From contig JAPDRO010000022.1 in the NCBI GenBank assembly GCA_030247885.1, forward strand, positions 62,001 through 126,000: a stretch of DNA of 64,000 nt, in the 5' to 3' direction. The position numbers and the translations under genes are program-made. This stretch comes from Taxawa tesnikishii (nom. ined.) (Eukaryota > Ascomycota > Dothideomycetes > Dothideales). Shown piece by piece: positions 22,219-35,101 of this stretch; the first letter of the stretch is position 1; each line of letters opens with the position of its first letter. Under the pieces are notes generated by a model. That model saw nothing but the letters and a program-made list of their open reading frames with translations. It was not told the origin of the DNA and ran no database searches.

Positions 22219-24712
22219 AATTCTCTGTTGCGCCGCCTTAGTCTGTGCCGGAATCTGCATCTGCGGATGCATCATCTGCACCTTGGCCAGATAACTGTAC
22301 ATGAAATTGCTCAGCAGCACCTGGCTATACAACGCTCGCTTCGGATTCGCTAACTTGATATGCGCCATGCGGTAAATCGCTCTCTCCTCCAGGATGCTGA
22401 AGCGCGTCCAATTGTAGTCGATATCGGGCTTGAGGATCCTCGGCGGGGTTCGGGGATAATCCGCGGCTGTCGCGTGACGACGATTTCTTGGACTTGTGCG
22501 ATGGCTCGTCGGAGCTCCTGGATTTCTTGGACCCGCCGAAGATGGAGGAGAGGATCCCGGGCTCCTTTTCCTTCTTGCCGCTCTCGGAGCCCTTGGCGCG
22601 CGTGCTTTCCTTCTTGCGTTCTTCGTCCAGCTTGACGCTTTCGCGATCCAGTACGAGCGATTCTCTGCCCCTTGCCGCACTGCCGCCTCCATCGATGGAC
22701 GTCTGCAACACGTCGAGGCGGGTCTTGTCGGCGGATTTCAAGGTCTTCTGGTTCGCGGGGACGACTTTCGCTTTGGTCTTGTCGCGCTCCTCCTTTTCCC
22801 GCTGCTGGGACTTTGACGAGTCTTTTCTTTGTCGTCGCCGAGAAGCCAGCCCCAGCTCGTTTTCCGCGATCCGTCCTTCTTGTCGTGTTTTTCTCTTCGA
22901 ATGTGGGTACGAGGGTCAATGCGTCTGTCCGTGTGCTACCGCTGCCGGGGAGGGGAGATGGATGCAAGGAAATGTCGTCTAGCGTGGACGGTCCGTTCAC
23001 TTGTGAAGGCGCGGGCTGCCGCATGAAACCGCCTCTATTGCTGGGTGACCCGTGAGGAGGATGGCCGGTGGAATGCAGCGACGGCAGAGGAGCATGTGAA
23101 GAGGAGCGTGCGGGGAACGGAAAAGAGTGGCTATGTGTTTTATCCGACGGTGGCGGTGTTTCGATGATGTGCGGTATGGGGGATTTTCACCCGGTAATCG
23201 CGCCGTCGTCCGCCCATTGGAAGCAATACGCGAGTGAAAGGGCTGCCGTTGTGGTTGCGACTGTGGCTCCGGTTGCTGTCTCTCTGCTGGTTCTGGAGAC
23301 TGCACCCGTGGCTCTGGCGACCTCATCCGCGGCTCCGGTGATGATACTGTACGAGTCTGACCGACCAAATCATCCGATGACGCGGGACTGCTCAGTGGAC
23401 CTCTTCTGTTTCTCGACGGACGGGAAAAGTTCTCGTGGGGTTCGGCTTGTGCCGGGGTAGGCTCAGTTTGAACGCGGGTGAGCCCCTGCATAGGCGATTC
23501 CGCGCGGGCTGCTACTGGAGAAGCGGCAGGTGATTCCTCTGTGTCGGTCTCCGCCTTGCGTCCCAAACGACGTTGGGAGAAAGGGACTCGCTCGCCCTTC
23601 TTAAGACTACCTCTCCTGTAGGTTGTTCTCGTTGACCGTTTCAGACCCTGCCCCACAGGTGGTAGTATCGGCATATCCTCGCTGGGTGGAACTTCGATCG
23701 CGGAGTCTTGACTCCTCCTTGTAGTATCGAGACTTATCTTCCGTATCACGTTCGTCGGATCGCTGACCAGTGTCTCCAGCTCCGCCAAGTTTGCAACCGT
23801 AGGTTGGCTCGGATGTTTCTCTTCCGATCTCTTCCGCTCCAGTCTTTCCGCTCCATCTTCATAGCCTTTTGCGGTGTCTATTTGCCGTGACAGCATACTT
23901 TTCTTCCTCCTCAACCCTCCTCCTGAACCTTGCCTCTCTATCCCATCTGGCGAGAGTGAATCTTCCCCGGACCCGGATGAGCGTCGTCTAAGCTTGTTCA
24001 CTCTATCCTCGACGAACGTCTTGAACTCCTTCGGCGCCAATTCAGGGTGCAAACTAGCCGGAACCCAAAACAGCCTCGACGCATCATCTTCATCTGCCGA
24101 ATGTGAGGGTGCAACCGTGGGTACGCCAAAGCCTGAAGCGAAGGAGGGAAGATCAGGGTCTGCAGTGTCTACATTCATGGACATCCGTCGAATAGCTTGA
24201 AGGTTGCTGAGTTCCTGTGCTACGGCAGCCGGACTCGACTCGTAATCGATGTCGTTTAGCGGAAAGTGCTGGACCGCAGTTTCCGAGGAGCCGGACCGAT
24301 TGAGCGGTGGTGTCTTCGCTGCATTCTCCGATCCAACGCTCGCCTTACTCTCCAACAACTGTGTATTCAGACTTGTCGGCGGCACTCTTTCGTTCGGCGT
24401 CGTCCGAGTAAGGGGCGCTCGAGGCGGAGAAGCGCGCTTGGAGTCGAAGTAGGAGTTGCCGGGGTTTCCATAGAGTTCTGCGGGCGAGGGTACGAAACTC
24501 AGTGGCCGTGAATTGCGCTTAGGACTGTAATTGGACTCGTCGTCATCGCTGCCATACATGCCGCCAATCGCTTCTGTGACGTGGTGGTTGTCGTCACTGA
24601 TGGAGATCTGAGGCACATGTCCCCTGCGGCTCTGGTATGCGCGGTCGTACTCGGCGATTCTGGCGCCCGCTGAAGTCTGGAATTGAGCACAGTTAGCCTT
24701 TGCCCTATGCAT
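21774..24712 (-). CDS. zds1: Zds1-type PP2A regulator, frame disrupted
   Basis: In yeast, Zds proteins bind PP2A-Cdc55 and affect polarity and Cdc14 release. Clear family blocks: VPQISISDDNHHVTEAIGGM near the N-terminus, FWVPASLHPELAPKEFKTFV (about 24000-24070), and the C-terminal Zds domain RILKPDIDYNWTRFSILEER followed by AIYRMAHIKLANPKRALYSQ (about 22325-22440). A polyglutamine run and a last intron (about 22103-22034) precede the final exon ending KDGDLW at 21774. The middle is long and Ser/Pro-rich. The frame shifts by one missing base at runs 23178-23182, 22888-22892 and 22445-22448, and near 22821; each shift falls where the family register continues. The N-terminus is uncertain: ATG 24712 is in frame, but a good acceptor (CTAAC, TTCCAG) ends at 24677, so an upstream exon is more likely. 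Confidence 0.8.
22182..22215. repeat. (CTG)n / (CAG)n repeat encoding polyglutamine in Zds1
   Basis: About 11 units read as glutamine codons on the minus strand, directly after the Zds domain. Confidence 0.95.
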
Positions 24713-25609
24713 AACCCCAGAAAAACAAAGCGTGCGAAGACGTGGCGGCGTGACTCTCAGAACCCCTCTTTCGAGCCCAATGCGGTTTTCAGGCGGTGAC
24801 CCCGGATTTCGATGGGGTGAAGCTGTATGTGACGAACCTGCATGGCTGCAAGGGATGCTGCTATTGGGCCACAGTTTACTCGAAGCTGGAGGGGCAGTTC
24901 GGGCAGTGCGCAACCTCGTTGGTGGTTCGCAGTGTCATTGAGCACGCAGTGAAGCGGTCAGTATGCAGTGGAAGAGTAAAGATAGGGGTGGTGGTTGTTT
25001 TTTTGGAGGTGAGTGGTCAAGCGGTCGGCATTACTGGTGCTCAGTGTATGTTGCACGTCAAGTCTTGCTTGACCAGGCGTCAATTGTACGAACCAACATC
25101 GAGCCCCGGAAGTGACTTGTGCCAGGTTCCGCAGGAGGCGTTGCGCTTAAGCGCGACGCTAAGCCTTCTACGGTCGTTCTAGCACCATTCGCAGAATCGC
25201 AGTACTAGAAGACCCCTGCAAAACCACAAGTATATGTGTGTGTATATGTACTCGATGGTTGCACGCCCTTTCTCATTGACAGCGCGGCAATGCCTCGTGG
25301 CTCTTGTGTACCACGTCAAACCACGCCCGCGTGGCACCGACTTGCCTTCCACGCAACCGCTGCAGCAGCGACGCCGTTTATGAGACGTCTGCTTCTGATC
25401 CAGGGAGCAACGGCAGTCTCGGCTGTGGACCTCATCTCCGCAGTCGCCATCTAATCTGCGAACGTTTACCGACATCTGAACAAACTCGGTCACGCACACA
25501 GAACGGTTCCAGTCAAACATTAGATCGTCCTTTTCGATGTTCATCTTCGTGATACATGTGGTCTTCATAATACATGTATTCGTACATGCAGAACCTTTTG
25601 AGGTGGGTA
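24713..25609. other. Region upstream of Zds1 and downstream of Gem1
   Basis: May contain an unrecognised first exon of Zds1. Includes a short TG/TA-rich stretch near 25226-25250. Nothing else seen. Confidence 0.4.
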
Positions 25610-27636
25610 TCAACAATAACGCAACTCCTCGCCTTGACCGAAGACGCCCGCTACTCGGACACACCGTGTACCCTTAAACAGCATGCGTGATCCTCTTTGC
25701 CAGACGATCACCAATGCCACCGCCGCGACCGCCGTCGCTCCGAGCGCAACATACAAACCCGTCCTATCCACTTCCTCCTCTTCCCTTTTCGGGAAGGCGG
25801 TGGATGGATAAGTCGCACTTTCCGCCAAATGCACAAAGAATTCGGATATGCTGCCCCAAACCACACTTACGTGCAGGGGCTTAGCCACACGCAGCTCCTC
25901 CGTGTACTGATCCGGCTGGACCTCTGTTCTCTGCACCGCTCTATCCTGGTCGGCCTTGAGGGCGGCATAGACGGCGGGTAAGGTATCCAGATGCGGGTAA
26001 CGCTTGCGCAGCTCGATAATGTGTGCGAAGCTGTCCGGATCCCCGAGTCGTATGTATAGCAGAGCAGGTCGCAGGAGTCCAGCTTGGCGCGGTTTTCCAG
26101 GATCGCGGGCTCCAGTTCGCCGAGCTCGGACAGGATCAGGTAGCATTGTCGCCCGCCTTGGAGCTCAACGCTGTTGACGGCTATCTGCGGTTTGATGGTC
26201 GGGTGATAGGTGCTGGAGAATGGTCGGTTGAGGAAGGCGGAGAGGAGACTGGATTTGCCGCTGCCTCCTGCGCCGATGACATAGCATAGGAACACGTTCC
26301 GCTCAACGCGGCCAGGTCGGTTCCTTCGCTTTCGTTCTTTGGTCACTTTGAGGGCAGCCGTCGTACCGCCTTTCTCTGGAGACTCGAATCCGAGATAAGC
26401 AAGGTACTCGAGCGCGACCTTTGGTTCTTCGAAAGTGGTCATACTCCATTGGGCGAGCCAGCCTTGTAACGTGATGTAGCCTGCTTCGTTGCGGACAGTG
26501 CATGAAGGAAATGCCGAATCGATCCATGACGACGGAAGGCCAGGAGTAGGCGCGAATAGTGTAGCAAGCTCTGAATCATTCAGCCCGCCGTCGTTGTCCT
26601 TGTCGTGCAGCAGAAACAGGTCGACGAAGAAGCGGTACCCGGCCGGACTGAGCTCTGCCGACGAATACTGAGGAACATCGAACTTCGGATGGAGAAATGT
26701 ATCCTTCAGACTCAGACTATCGGTGTAGTTGAACTTTCGCAGTATAATCCATATGGTCTCGTGCCGACCCTTCTCGGCAAACATTTTGTTCAGGAGTATG
26801 AAGCCGTTGACATCCAAGCCCTGTTCAGGCGTCGAACCGCCGGACCATTTCTGTACCGACCGTTTGATGCTGGAGAGATCGTCATCCGAAAGCGGTTTCT
26901 CAAAGCACTTCATTTGGAAATCATGGATCTCCTTGTCGTTCAACAGCCCGTCCCGGTCCTTGTCGCAGAGGTAGAATATCCGCTGCAGAGCAGACATGGC
27001 TGCTGGCTTGAGATTCGACTCTTTCGAATCGTAGATGGGTGCAATCGGATGGGTAACGGCCTTCTGGCATAGAAAGAAGGCTTCATTGATGTTGGCATGC
27101 TCCCTGGCGCTAGTCCGGATGCATGAGTCAATCTCTTTGAACTCCGCCATGACCGGTAGCATTTCTTCTTCGACGACCTGAGCTGTTGAAGCATTCGCAG
27201 AGAGATCCGACTTGTTGGCGCACAGCACCACGGGCACATTGACACCTAGCGACCGGAAGTATGGCATCCAGAAGAGTGCAACGCGCTCGTAGCTGTAGTG
27301 GTCCGAATATACCAGCAGTATCACGTTGGACTTGCGAACTTCTTTTCGCAGGTTATCCCGCTCTTGCGGCAACGCTGAAGTGTCGACGATTGTGGTAGTA
27401 ACATTTTCCGGCGTGCCAAGGGTGGGTGGAAGGGTGATCTGAGGCAGAACCGGTTGGATTTTGGTGGTAACGAAGACATCTTTGACTAGCGAGGTCTGCC
27501 TGCAAATCAGCCTTTTGCCCTAGCTACGTGCCAACGTGAGGCGTGGCTGATGTTTAGGGAGTGAAGGAATGCTCACTATTATGCTGGACTTGCCCGTCCC
27601 TTCGTCGCCGCACACGCATATGCGTACCGTTGCCAT
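25610..27636 (-). CDS. gem1: Mitochondrial Rho GTPase Gem1 / Miro
   Basis: Outer-membrane GTPase for mitochondrial shape, inheritance and ER contact. Exon 1, 27636-27577, encodes [20 protein letters not shown] (P-loop); intron 27576-27496; the rest from 27495. In order: first GTPase domain (VDTSALPQE, then NKSD), EF-hand loops [12 protein letters not shown] and [12 protein letters not shown], second GTPase domain with [15 protein letters not shown], and a C-terminal membrane anchor [19 protein letters not shown]. The tail beyond the anchor is about 25 residues longer than in typical fungal orthologues. The frame breaks by one missing base in the C4 run 26041-26044, between CYTYDSG and [12 protein letters not shown]. 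Divergent from CreC with 624 bases between the start codons. Confidence 0.93.
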
Positions 27637-28260
27637 GTCGTGTCCCGTGTGGGCTTGTCGTTCATCGTACAGCCAGCCGTACTTTCAGTGGAAGATGACG
27701 GGGTGGCCTGCTCTCCACTCGGAACACGGAACGAAATAAGCTCAAACCCCTTGCTCCTCCACCACATGGCCGCAGCTCTAGCCTCTGAAGAAGCGCGGAG
27801 AACGTGTTACCGAGCCCAAGATTCGGGATTCATTGAAACCTTCACTTGCGGGTGGGTTGCTGTTGTTCTCCCAGCCTACTCGGTTCATTAACGTGCTGGT
27901 GGCTTGCCGGAGAATGTGTTCCGCGAGGCCGACTCCCTCGTTGACGGAACGTAGAAACACATTCAGTATCGACTGCGCCCTGCCAACTGATTATCGACCT
28001 TTCCCATTTTAGCCCGGTCAATGTAGCCGCGTGCGTGCGGGGAGGGGATATTGTCCGTCACAAGTCCACACTATTGGCATTCTGGACTGTGCCTCTCTGT
28101 CTTGTCGCCTGCCGTTCCACTCTTCACAACTTCCAGTAAACATCATGGCCCGACACCCATCTCTTCGCCTTTCCTACGCCTTGTGATTACTTGTCCTTGC
28201 TTGTCCCTTGCTTGAATTCCACCCAATCCTGCCACGTGCCGATAACGCCTCATCTGCACC
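27637..28260. other. Divergent promoter region of Gem1 and CreC
   Basis: No coding content beyond chance frames. Must hold the upstream elements of both genes; none can be named from sequence alone. Confidence 0.5.
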
Positions 28261-30700
28261 ATGTTGTAAGGCTCCACATTCCGTTTCGTTCCATTCATGC
28301 AGCTGCTATCTGGGCACTCCAAGCCCTGTAAGGTATCATGTTGATAAGGTCTCAGCGTACTCCCTCCGCCTCCGCGCTACCCCAATGGGAACCTGTATAC
28401 CGGTTTACCAGGCGGCGTCCTTATCGAGACGAACAACACACTCACCCATCCCACGGGCCCTGAGTACCAACTAGTGGTGGGCGAAGGTGTTCCATCCCTG
28501 CACCAAGTATGAGATGAATGCACCCCTTACACCATGATAGGAACCTATGTTCTGCGCGATGATCTGCACCTTGCGACACCGCCTCCGCACCCCTCAGACG
28601 CGCCCATACCGAACAACAACCCTCTTGCAACGACCATTGGTCCGCCGAGCGCTGGCACCAAGCTCTCGCTCACCATTCTAGCGCCCCGAAAGCCGCCGTC
28701 GCAATCGCTGTTCCGCATCGCTACGGCGCAGAGCGCGCGCTCAGCCATCCCACCTAGCATACAAGAGGAGGTTGCGAATAGTCCATCCAGCGAAAACGGA
28801 TCCGTGTTTAGGGCCAATGGGTTTGGATCGGCCGGGGCCCACACGCCTGCATTTGGGGAAGGCAACCCTGCGTTGGCCGTCGTGAATCCCAAAGCGAGTA
28901 AAGATCCCTCGAAAAAGGCGAAGCCGAAGAACAACATTGTGAAGAGCAACTCGTCGTTTGTGTCGCGGGTGATACCGCACGAGAACTTGCAGAAGCGCTT
29001 GGCTGAGCGCAGTACCGACGGCGTTCTCGCGTTCGCGAACATCAACCGTGCAATACAGTGGCTGGATATGTCTGGGGAAGACGACAAGAACAAGGTGCGA
29101 GAGTCAATGGCATATTGTTCAGAATCGCGCTGACACCTAAGAGACCGACAACTTGACCAAGATTTTGTTCACGAAAGCGCATGCACTCTGCCACGACGTG
29201 AACCAGTCCTCCAAGAGTACGACGCACGTCGATGTGATATTCGGGTTCTCGACATCAGACATGATCTGGTATGAGCCCATGTCGCAGAAGTACGCGCGAC
29301 TAAACAAGAACGTATGCAACATGTACAATGACACAGAAGGGTGCCACGACTGACGGACGCTAACATGTCCTTTTCTCTAGGGCGTGATCAATCCGACTCC
29401 GGTCTCCTGCATTCGATGGCTCCCAAACAGCGAAAACCTGTTCCTCGCATCGCACATGGACGGATCGCTAGTGGTGTATGACAAGGAGAAGGAAGACGCG
29501 GCATTCGTACCGGAGGAGGCCAGCCAGTTCGAAAACGGGCCGATGAACGGCGCGGCCAACCCATCTCTGTACATCAAGAAATCGGTGCAGTCGCGGAACC
29601 AGAGGACGAACCCGGTCGCGTACTGGAAAGTAAGCAATTCAAAGGTCAACTGCATCGCCTTCTCGCCGGACGGAAGACACCTCGCCACCGTATCGGAGGA
29701 CGGCTGTTTGCGCATCTTTGATTACTTGAGGGAGCAACTGCTCAATGTGCACAGGAGTTACTATGGCGGTCTGATCACTGTCACCTGGAGTCCCGACGGG
29801 CGGTATATCCTCACGGGCGGCCAGGACGATCTCGTCAGCATCTGGTCGTTCGCCGACAGCGCCCTCGTGGCGCGCTGTCAGGGCCACCATAGCTGGGTCA
29901 CGGACGTCAAGTTCGACCCTTGGAGATGCGACGAGCGCAGCTACCGCTTCGGCTCCGTAGGCGACGACTGCAGGCTCCTGTTGTGGGACTTTTCGGTCGG
30001 CATGCTCGGGAGACCCAAAGCCATGAGCATCAGGCCCAGAGGCAGCGTGAGTTCTCAGATGCCGATAACGAGGAAGGACACCCGGTCCACGATGACAAGG
30101 CTGCGCTCGAACTCCACTATGAGCGATCGAGAGGACGGGTTAGCGAACGGTCACGATATCACGCACGCCGTGGAATCGCGCGCGAGCACGGCTATGCTGC
30201 CGCCTGTTATGGTAAGTTGCGGATGGAAGGAAGGGTGCGAAGCGTGTGAGCTGACGGTGAGCAGAGCAAGAAAATCGACGATCATCCGCTCAGCTGGTTC
30301 GATTTCGAGGAGGATTGTATCATTACCAGTTGCAAAGAAGGTGCGTTTGAACTTCTGATACCTCTCATCCCCTACACCGAAGGGGTTTCCTGAATTTCAC
30401 TGTGTCGTCCTCGGAATCCGTGGTGGGTTAGGGAGCAAATTGTCATGTGCAAGAAATGCCGTGTTGTCCACCGATCCCACCGTGTCGCTTCTCACCTCGA
30501 GGTGGCATGACTTGCAATACCCGTCTGTTGGGGTGGGCTTCGTGCTCCACTATTTTCCCGTGGAATTCCCGCCGAACGTCTTCCGTCTCCTGGCGTTATC
30601 ATGAAGCTCGTCCGCTGACCGTGCCACTGCAGGACATGTCCGGACTTGGAACCGGCCCAAAGAGGGCGCCGTCGACGGGGAGAACGGCTCGATCACTTAG
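28261..30700 (+). CDS. creC: Catabolite repression WD40 protein CreC
   Basis: WD40 partner of the deubiquitinase CreB in carbon catabolite repression of aspergilli. Seven exons join in phase to 610 residues: 28261-28265, 28356-28486, 28541-29094, 29144-29311, 29381-30211, 30265-30340 and 30633-30700. Exon 1 is five bases (ATGTT); spliced to exon 2 it gives the [10 protein letters not shown] start typical of the family. Then [19 protein letters not shown], a Lys/Pro-rich stretch, and WD repeats: [74 protein letters not shown] and [18 protein letters not shown]. The last exon supplies [12 protein letters not shown]. The last intron is 292 nt, much longer than the others. No frame break is seen. 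Confidence 0.94.
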
Positions 30701-31925
30701 GGCAGTAATGTGTAGAAGGAGCAGAACGACTGGAAACTTGGCGCATCTGAGCGACCATGTAGTAGGATGTGCGTGTATAGCGGAGATTTGGTCCTCCGTA
30801 TGTAGTTAGACGAGAGAGCTAGAGCGAGCCAGGAATAATCGCGCGGGCTGCCGACATGCTGAAAACGATGGTATCACTCCTTCGCCGTTGTGGAGCCAGT
30901 TGCAACTGGTCAGTGTTGTGCTGGTCGCTCACCAAGTGCAAGGCTGGTCGCTCACCAGGGTGTGCCCGAATCGCCTGCTTCGCTTTTCCTCAACCGATGA
31001 TCGCCTTGTATGCTTGTGCTAGCGGCTGGCTTGTTTCCCGTCCCTGCAGCGGGCGCTCCCGCAGTCGCCGAGTGAACCGCCGCTACGAACGGGCATCACT
31101 TTGACGATGATTCGAGCGGCTTTCCTGTACGCAGCTGGAGGGCCGCAGCCACCCGCACCCGCACCTGCACCTGCACCGGCCGCCTTGTTGGTTGGGAAAA
31201 CGCTCACCTGAATGGCAATAGAAGCAGGAACGTTGGCACCGCGTCGCACCAGCGATATCCAGTTCCAGTGCGGATACGGCGCTGTTGCGCGATATCGTCT
31301 AGGTTTGCTGTTGTAAGACGCACGGAAAACACAAGGGGTGGGGGCTCTGCTCTTGGGCTCCTGATGTTGCAGCATAGAGATAAAGACTTGCGCCAATCAA
31401 CATCAACGCGGCGCATTATGTGAATCATTTATTCTGCTGCAAACACCGATTGATCCACGCTTGGCCCTCGGTATTCCGGCATCTTTTCGCTGGCCTGACC
31501 ACGCCTGACGGGCCGTATCTCTGGACAATTTTTTTCTTCTATCCTGCCGAAGCGCAGCCCTAAACTCTATTCGTGAGAGATGAGATGCTAGAGATCTCGG
31601 GCGGCGTTACTGAGGTGTAACAAGCACCAAGCAACAAACTCTATCTTTGTTAGCAAGCACGTCAGCTCAGCGTACATGCCAAGCTTTGGGAAACGTACAT
31701 GTACCTACCTTAAACTGTCACTATCCACTAACATCTGACATACCACTCTTAGCCCTCAAATCTGTCTCTGTTCTTCTCTCTGTCCGCTACACTTCCTTAC
31801 TCCTGTTTCCTTATGCGCCAGCAGCCGGCGAGGCTACTACACCACTGAATATCGCCTGACAAGTATTGCAACTGTCCGCCAGCATCCTACTATACTAGAG
31901 TAGTGCGCCTGCACCCATAACCACC
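30701..31925. other. Intergenic, no gene seen
   Basis: CreC 3' flank and arrestin 5' flank. It contains a short hexamer-like array (CACCCG/CACCTG) at about 31146-31176 and no recognisable coding content. Confidence 0.5.
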
Positions 31926-34133
31926 ATGGTGCATACGCCGAAACCCAAGCCCAAGCTCGAGATTCTGTACCGTCATTCCCGCTCGTGGGTGCGCCAGAAC
32001 CGCTCACTGACCAGCCTTGCACAGTCCAAACACGCGCTTCCTAGTATTCGAGGGCGACCAACATGAGGCACAGCCCGTCAAGCTCAGCGGCCTCGTCCGA
32101 TTCACGACTCCAGATGCCATGAGCATAAAGAACGTCAAGTTGCGGCTGGAGGGCAAGCGGAAGATTTCGTACGCCTCAGAGCGCTGCTGTTGTGCGAGAA
32201 CATAGTAACTCATTGCAAATAGATGGTACTACATGGGCGGCATGGCAGCCGGCGAAGTCACGGACAAACGGACCTTCTGGAACGAGGAACGCCAGCTGGG
32301 TACGTCGGGCACACACAAGATCAACGCCGGCTCCATAGAATGGCCCTTCGAGTTCGAACTCGACCCCAGCATGCCCGAGAGTATCGAGGGAATGAGCACC
32401 ACCTGGCTAGTGTACAACCTCTACGCGAGCATATCAAGGCCTGGGTGGAACGCAAAGGATATTACCGAGACGGCACACATCAGGATTGTGAGGACACTGG
32501 GCAGGGATCAGATGGAGACGACACGGTCAAGGGTATGCAGCTTCAAGACGGTCGCGCCGGGCGGCTTCGGCACCCTAATCGCGCTGCTTACGGTCTGTAC
32601 GAGGCTCGCATGCTGACGGCTGTCTTGGCAGACAAACTCCGACATCTGGGCAAACAAGCTTAGCTACAGCATTTCCATCCCTTCCGACGCTATCGTCTTC
32701 GGAACGTCCATTACTGCTGACGTCGAGCTTTCGCCCATTCGCAAGGGCATCCGCCTGGGAAAAGTCGAGATGCGGCTACTCGAGACCGTTACAAAGAGGA
32801 TACAGCAAACGGAATCACCAGACCGCAACGACAGGTCAAAAACAGACGAGAGCGAGGTCGCAAAAGGTGAGATGGAGTTTCCGGAGCACTCGAGAGTGAC
32901 CTACGACGACGAAACGCCTGACAATCCTACCATGGAGGACGAGAAATACGTGTTTCAGGCTCGTCTGGAGCTGCCTAAGTCACTCAGACAGTGTAGGCAG
33001 GATGTCGACTCGCACGCGATTAGCATCACGCATCGTTTCAAGCTGATGGTCAACATTCATAACCCGGAGGGCCACATTTCTCAGGTAAGCCAGTCCCACA
33101 GGATGTCTTGCATACTTCAATATACTAACATCTCCCTCAGCTGGTTTGTCGTCTGCCGGTGAAGCTGTTCATTTCTCCCAATCTTCCAGTGGATGACAAC
33201 AACCAGATCCAGATCGGGTTGAACGGCCTCAGCGACGAAGCAATCAACCAACAAGAAGCCACGCTCCACGCGCCTCCAGAGTACGGCCGCCACCAGCTCG
33301 ACGCCCTGTACAACGACATCAACTCAAGAGGGTTCATGAGCGTGGCGGGCAGTGGAGCCAACACACCCACACCCTTCTATGCGCAGTCCCGCAACACCTC
33401 CTCCGAAAACCTGCAATCCCTCAACGGGGTCGCCGACAGCGGCCAGATCGACTCGTATCTGCTGTCTCGCCGTCTCGCCGGCTTGCAGGAACAAGGTTCA
33501 AGCCGACAAGCGCGCAGTTCGACGCACCACTCGCCCTCGGGCGGCAACACGCCGCACAACGGCCTCGTGCACTTCGACCTGCCCGTTCCCCAGCGCTTCT
33601 CCACCTCCTTGCCTCACAGCGGAGGCGGCTACTTTCCGGCCCAAACCACCAGCTCCTCCAACCGCTCCTCGCCGCCCCGTGAATCCCCTCTGCACAGCGC
33701 GCCATTGAGCCGTCGCACGAGTGACGAAACGCAAAACAGTGGCAACGGCACCCCGGACGACCACGAAGTGCACCGGGAGGATTACGACATGGGCACGCTG
33801 AGCCGGGTGCCCTCGTACGGCGCAGCGCTCAGGACGCCCGGCCCCAGCACCCTGTTCCCGGAACAGCCGCCCAGTTATCTCGACGCGACCAGTCGTCCAC
33901 CCAGCCCCGCTCGGGAGGTTTCGATACAGAGACCCAGCGCGGCGCACGTGCGGTCCGGCGCCAGCACCCCGAATTCGAACTCGTCGGGATACACCATTGG
34001 GCCGAACGGGCAGGGCTTGCCTGGCGGTCTGCGTGGCTTGACGCCCCTCTCGCCGACAACGGCGCATCATCATCCGAGCCTGCACCACGACGACGGCGCG
34101 CATTTGAGGATGTTGAGGAGTCGGGACCACTAG
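31926..34133 (+). CDS. Alpha-arrestin of the CreD / Rod1-Rog3 type
   Basis: Adaptor that brings a HECT ubiquitin ligase (Rsp5/HulA) to plasma-membrane transporters. Exons 31926-31966, 32025-32168, 32223-32532, 32632-33084 and 33141-34133 join in phase to 646 residues. Arrestin N domain: LSGLVRFTTPDAMSIKNVKL and EFELDPSMPESIEGMSTTW. Arrestin C domain: LSYSISIPSDAIVFGTSITA, LELPKSLRQCRQDVDSHAIS and LPVKLFISPNLPVDDNN. Two PPxY ligase-binding motifs follow (PPEY, PPSY) in a Ser/Thr/Pro-rich tail with RNTSSENLQSLNG, similar in layout to CreD. Whether it is CreD itself or a paralogue cannot be settled by eye. It lies 1.2 kb downstream of CreC on the same strand. No frame break. Confidence 0.88.
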
Positions 34134-35101
34134 CGGCGATTTTTTCCCCTCAGGCGCTTCTGCTCGACTCGTCCCCGGGGCCAAGACATGGGAATGGATG
34201 TCGAAGAGATGGAGGACATCGGATATTCGTTTTTTGAGGAGGCCGGCAAGGCGCGCCGGGCGCGTATGTGCATGGGGAACGCGGAGGGAAAGCATGGACG
34301 ATGTTATGCCGCGATTGGGAATTGCGAGGCGTTTAGATTTGACTCTTTGGTTTTTGGGGGAGGGGGTGTTTGGGGAAGGTTAGGAGTTGATGGGCATGGG
34401 AATACCTCTATAGACCGATGTTACACTGGGGATCGGTATTGTTGTTGGCGCCGTGGCAGTGATGGGGAAGGGGGAAAACGGCTCGGTCGTTGGGACTTGC
34501 GCACTGCGGCGCGTTTTAAAGGCTGAGGGAGGAGGGATGCAAGGATAGAAGTTGGGGGAGGGGGACATTATTTCTCTGCTCTACCACGACAGGCGATGGG
34601 CCACGTCTTAATTCTTTAAAAACTCGTCTTTTGTCGTCTTTTCCCGTCGACGCCACGAGGGGTAATGTCCTCTTTTTTTTCATCCAGCATCGGTGCTCTT
34701 GCGCCCTCAAAAGATCTCGGTGTTTCTGGGTTCTCGACAAATGTTTTCTTCCTGTTCCGCTTGCAAGGCTCCGGTCACCCACCGCCTTTTGATGCTCAGC
34801 TACTGGTTGAGATGGGCAATATGGAAAGGGGCAACCGTGGACGATGTATGGGAGCAACATCAGACCGACTCGCAGAACTTGATAGAACCGCGATACCTCG
34901 TTCTTTGCTGTCGTCACGATGTTACTGTACACTTTACACCCGCCTCCACCCCCCCCCCCCCCCCCCCACATCCACCTTCCCTCCTAACCCTCCTAATCCA
35001 GGGCCGAGCGCGTAGAACGCTGCAGTTGCGTCCCACCAGTACCACACCAGTCCATCAGATTCGCGCCAGGCGACAACCGGAGATCCCCGCATGCAGCATC
35101 A
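34134..35101. other. Convergent intergenic region with a C19 homopolymer
   Basis: 3' flanks of the arrestin and SAP-motif genes. Apart from the C run nothing is recognised. Confidence 0.5.
34949..34967. repeat. Poly-C / poly-G run of about 19 bases
   Basis: Single-base run; its exact length is likely to be uncertain given the homopolymer problems seen elsewhere in this window. Confidence 0.9.

Noticed and set aside
22350-23024. Arg-rich open frame within Zds1 as a separate gene
   Set aside because: It is Zds1 coding sequence read out of frame after a one-base homopolymer loss.
28534-28540. ATG at 28534 as the CreC start
   Set aside because: It lies inside the intron 28487-28540; the spliced upstream exons give the conserved N-terminus.
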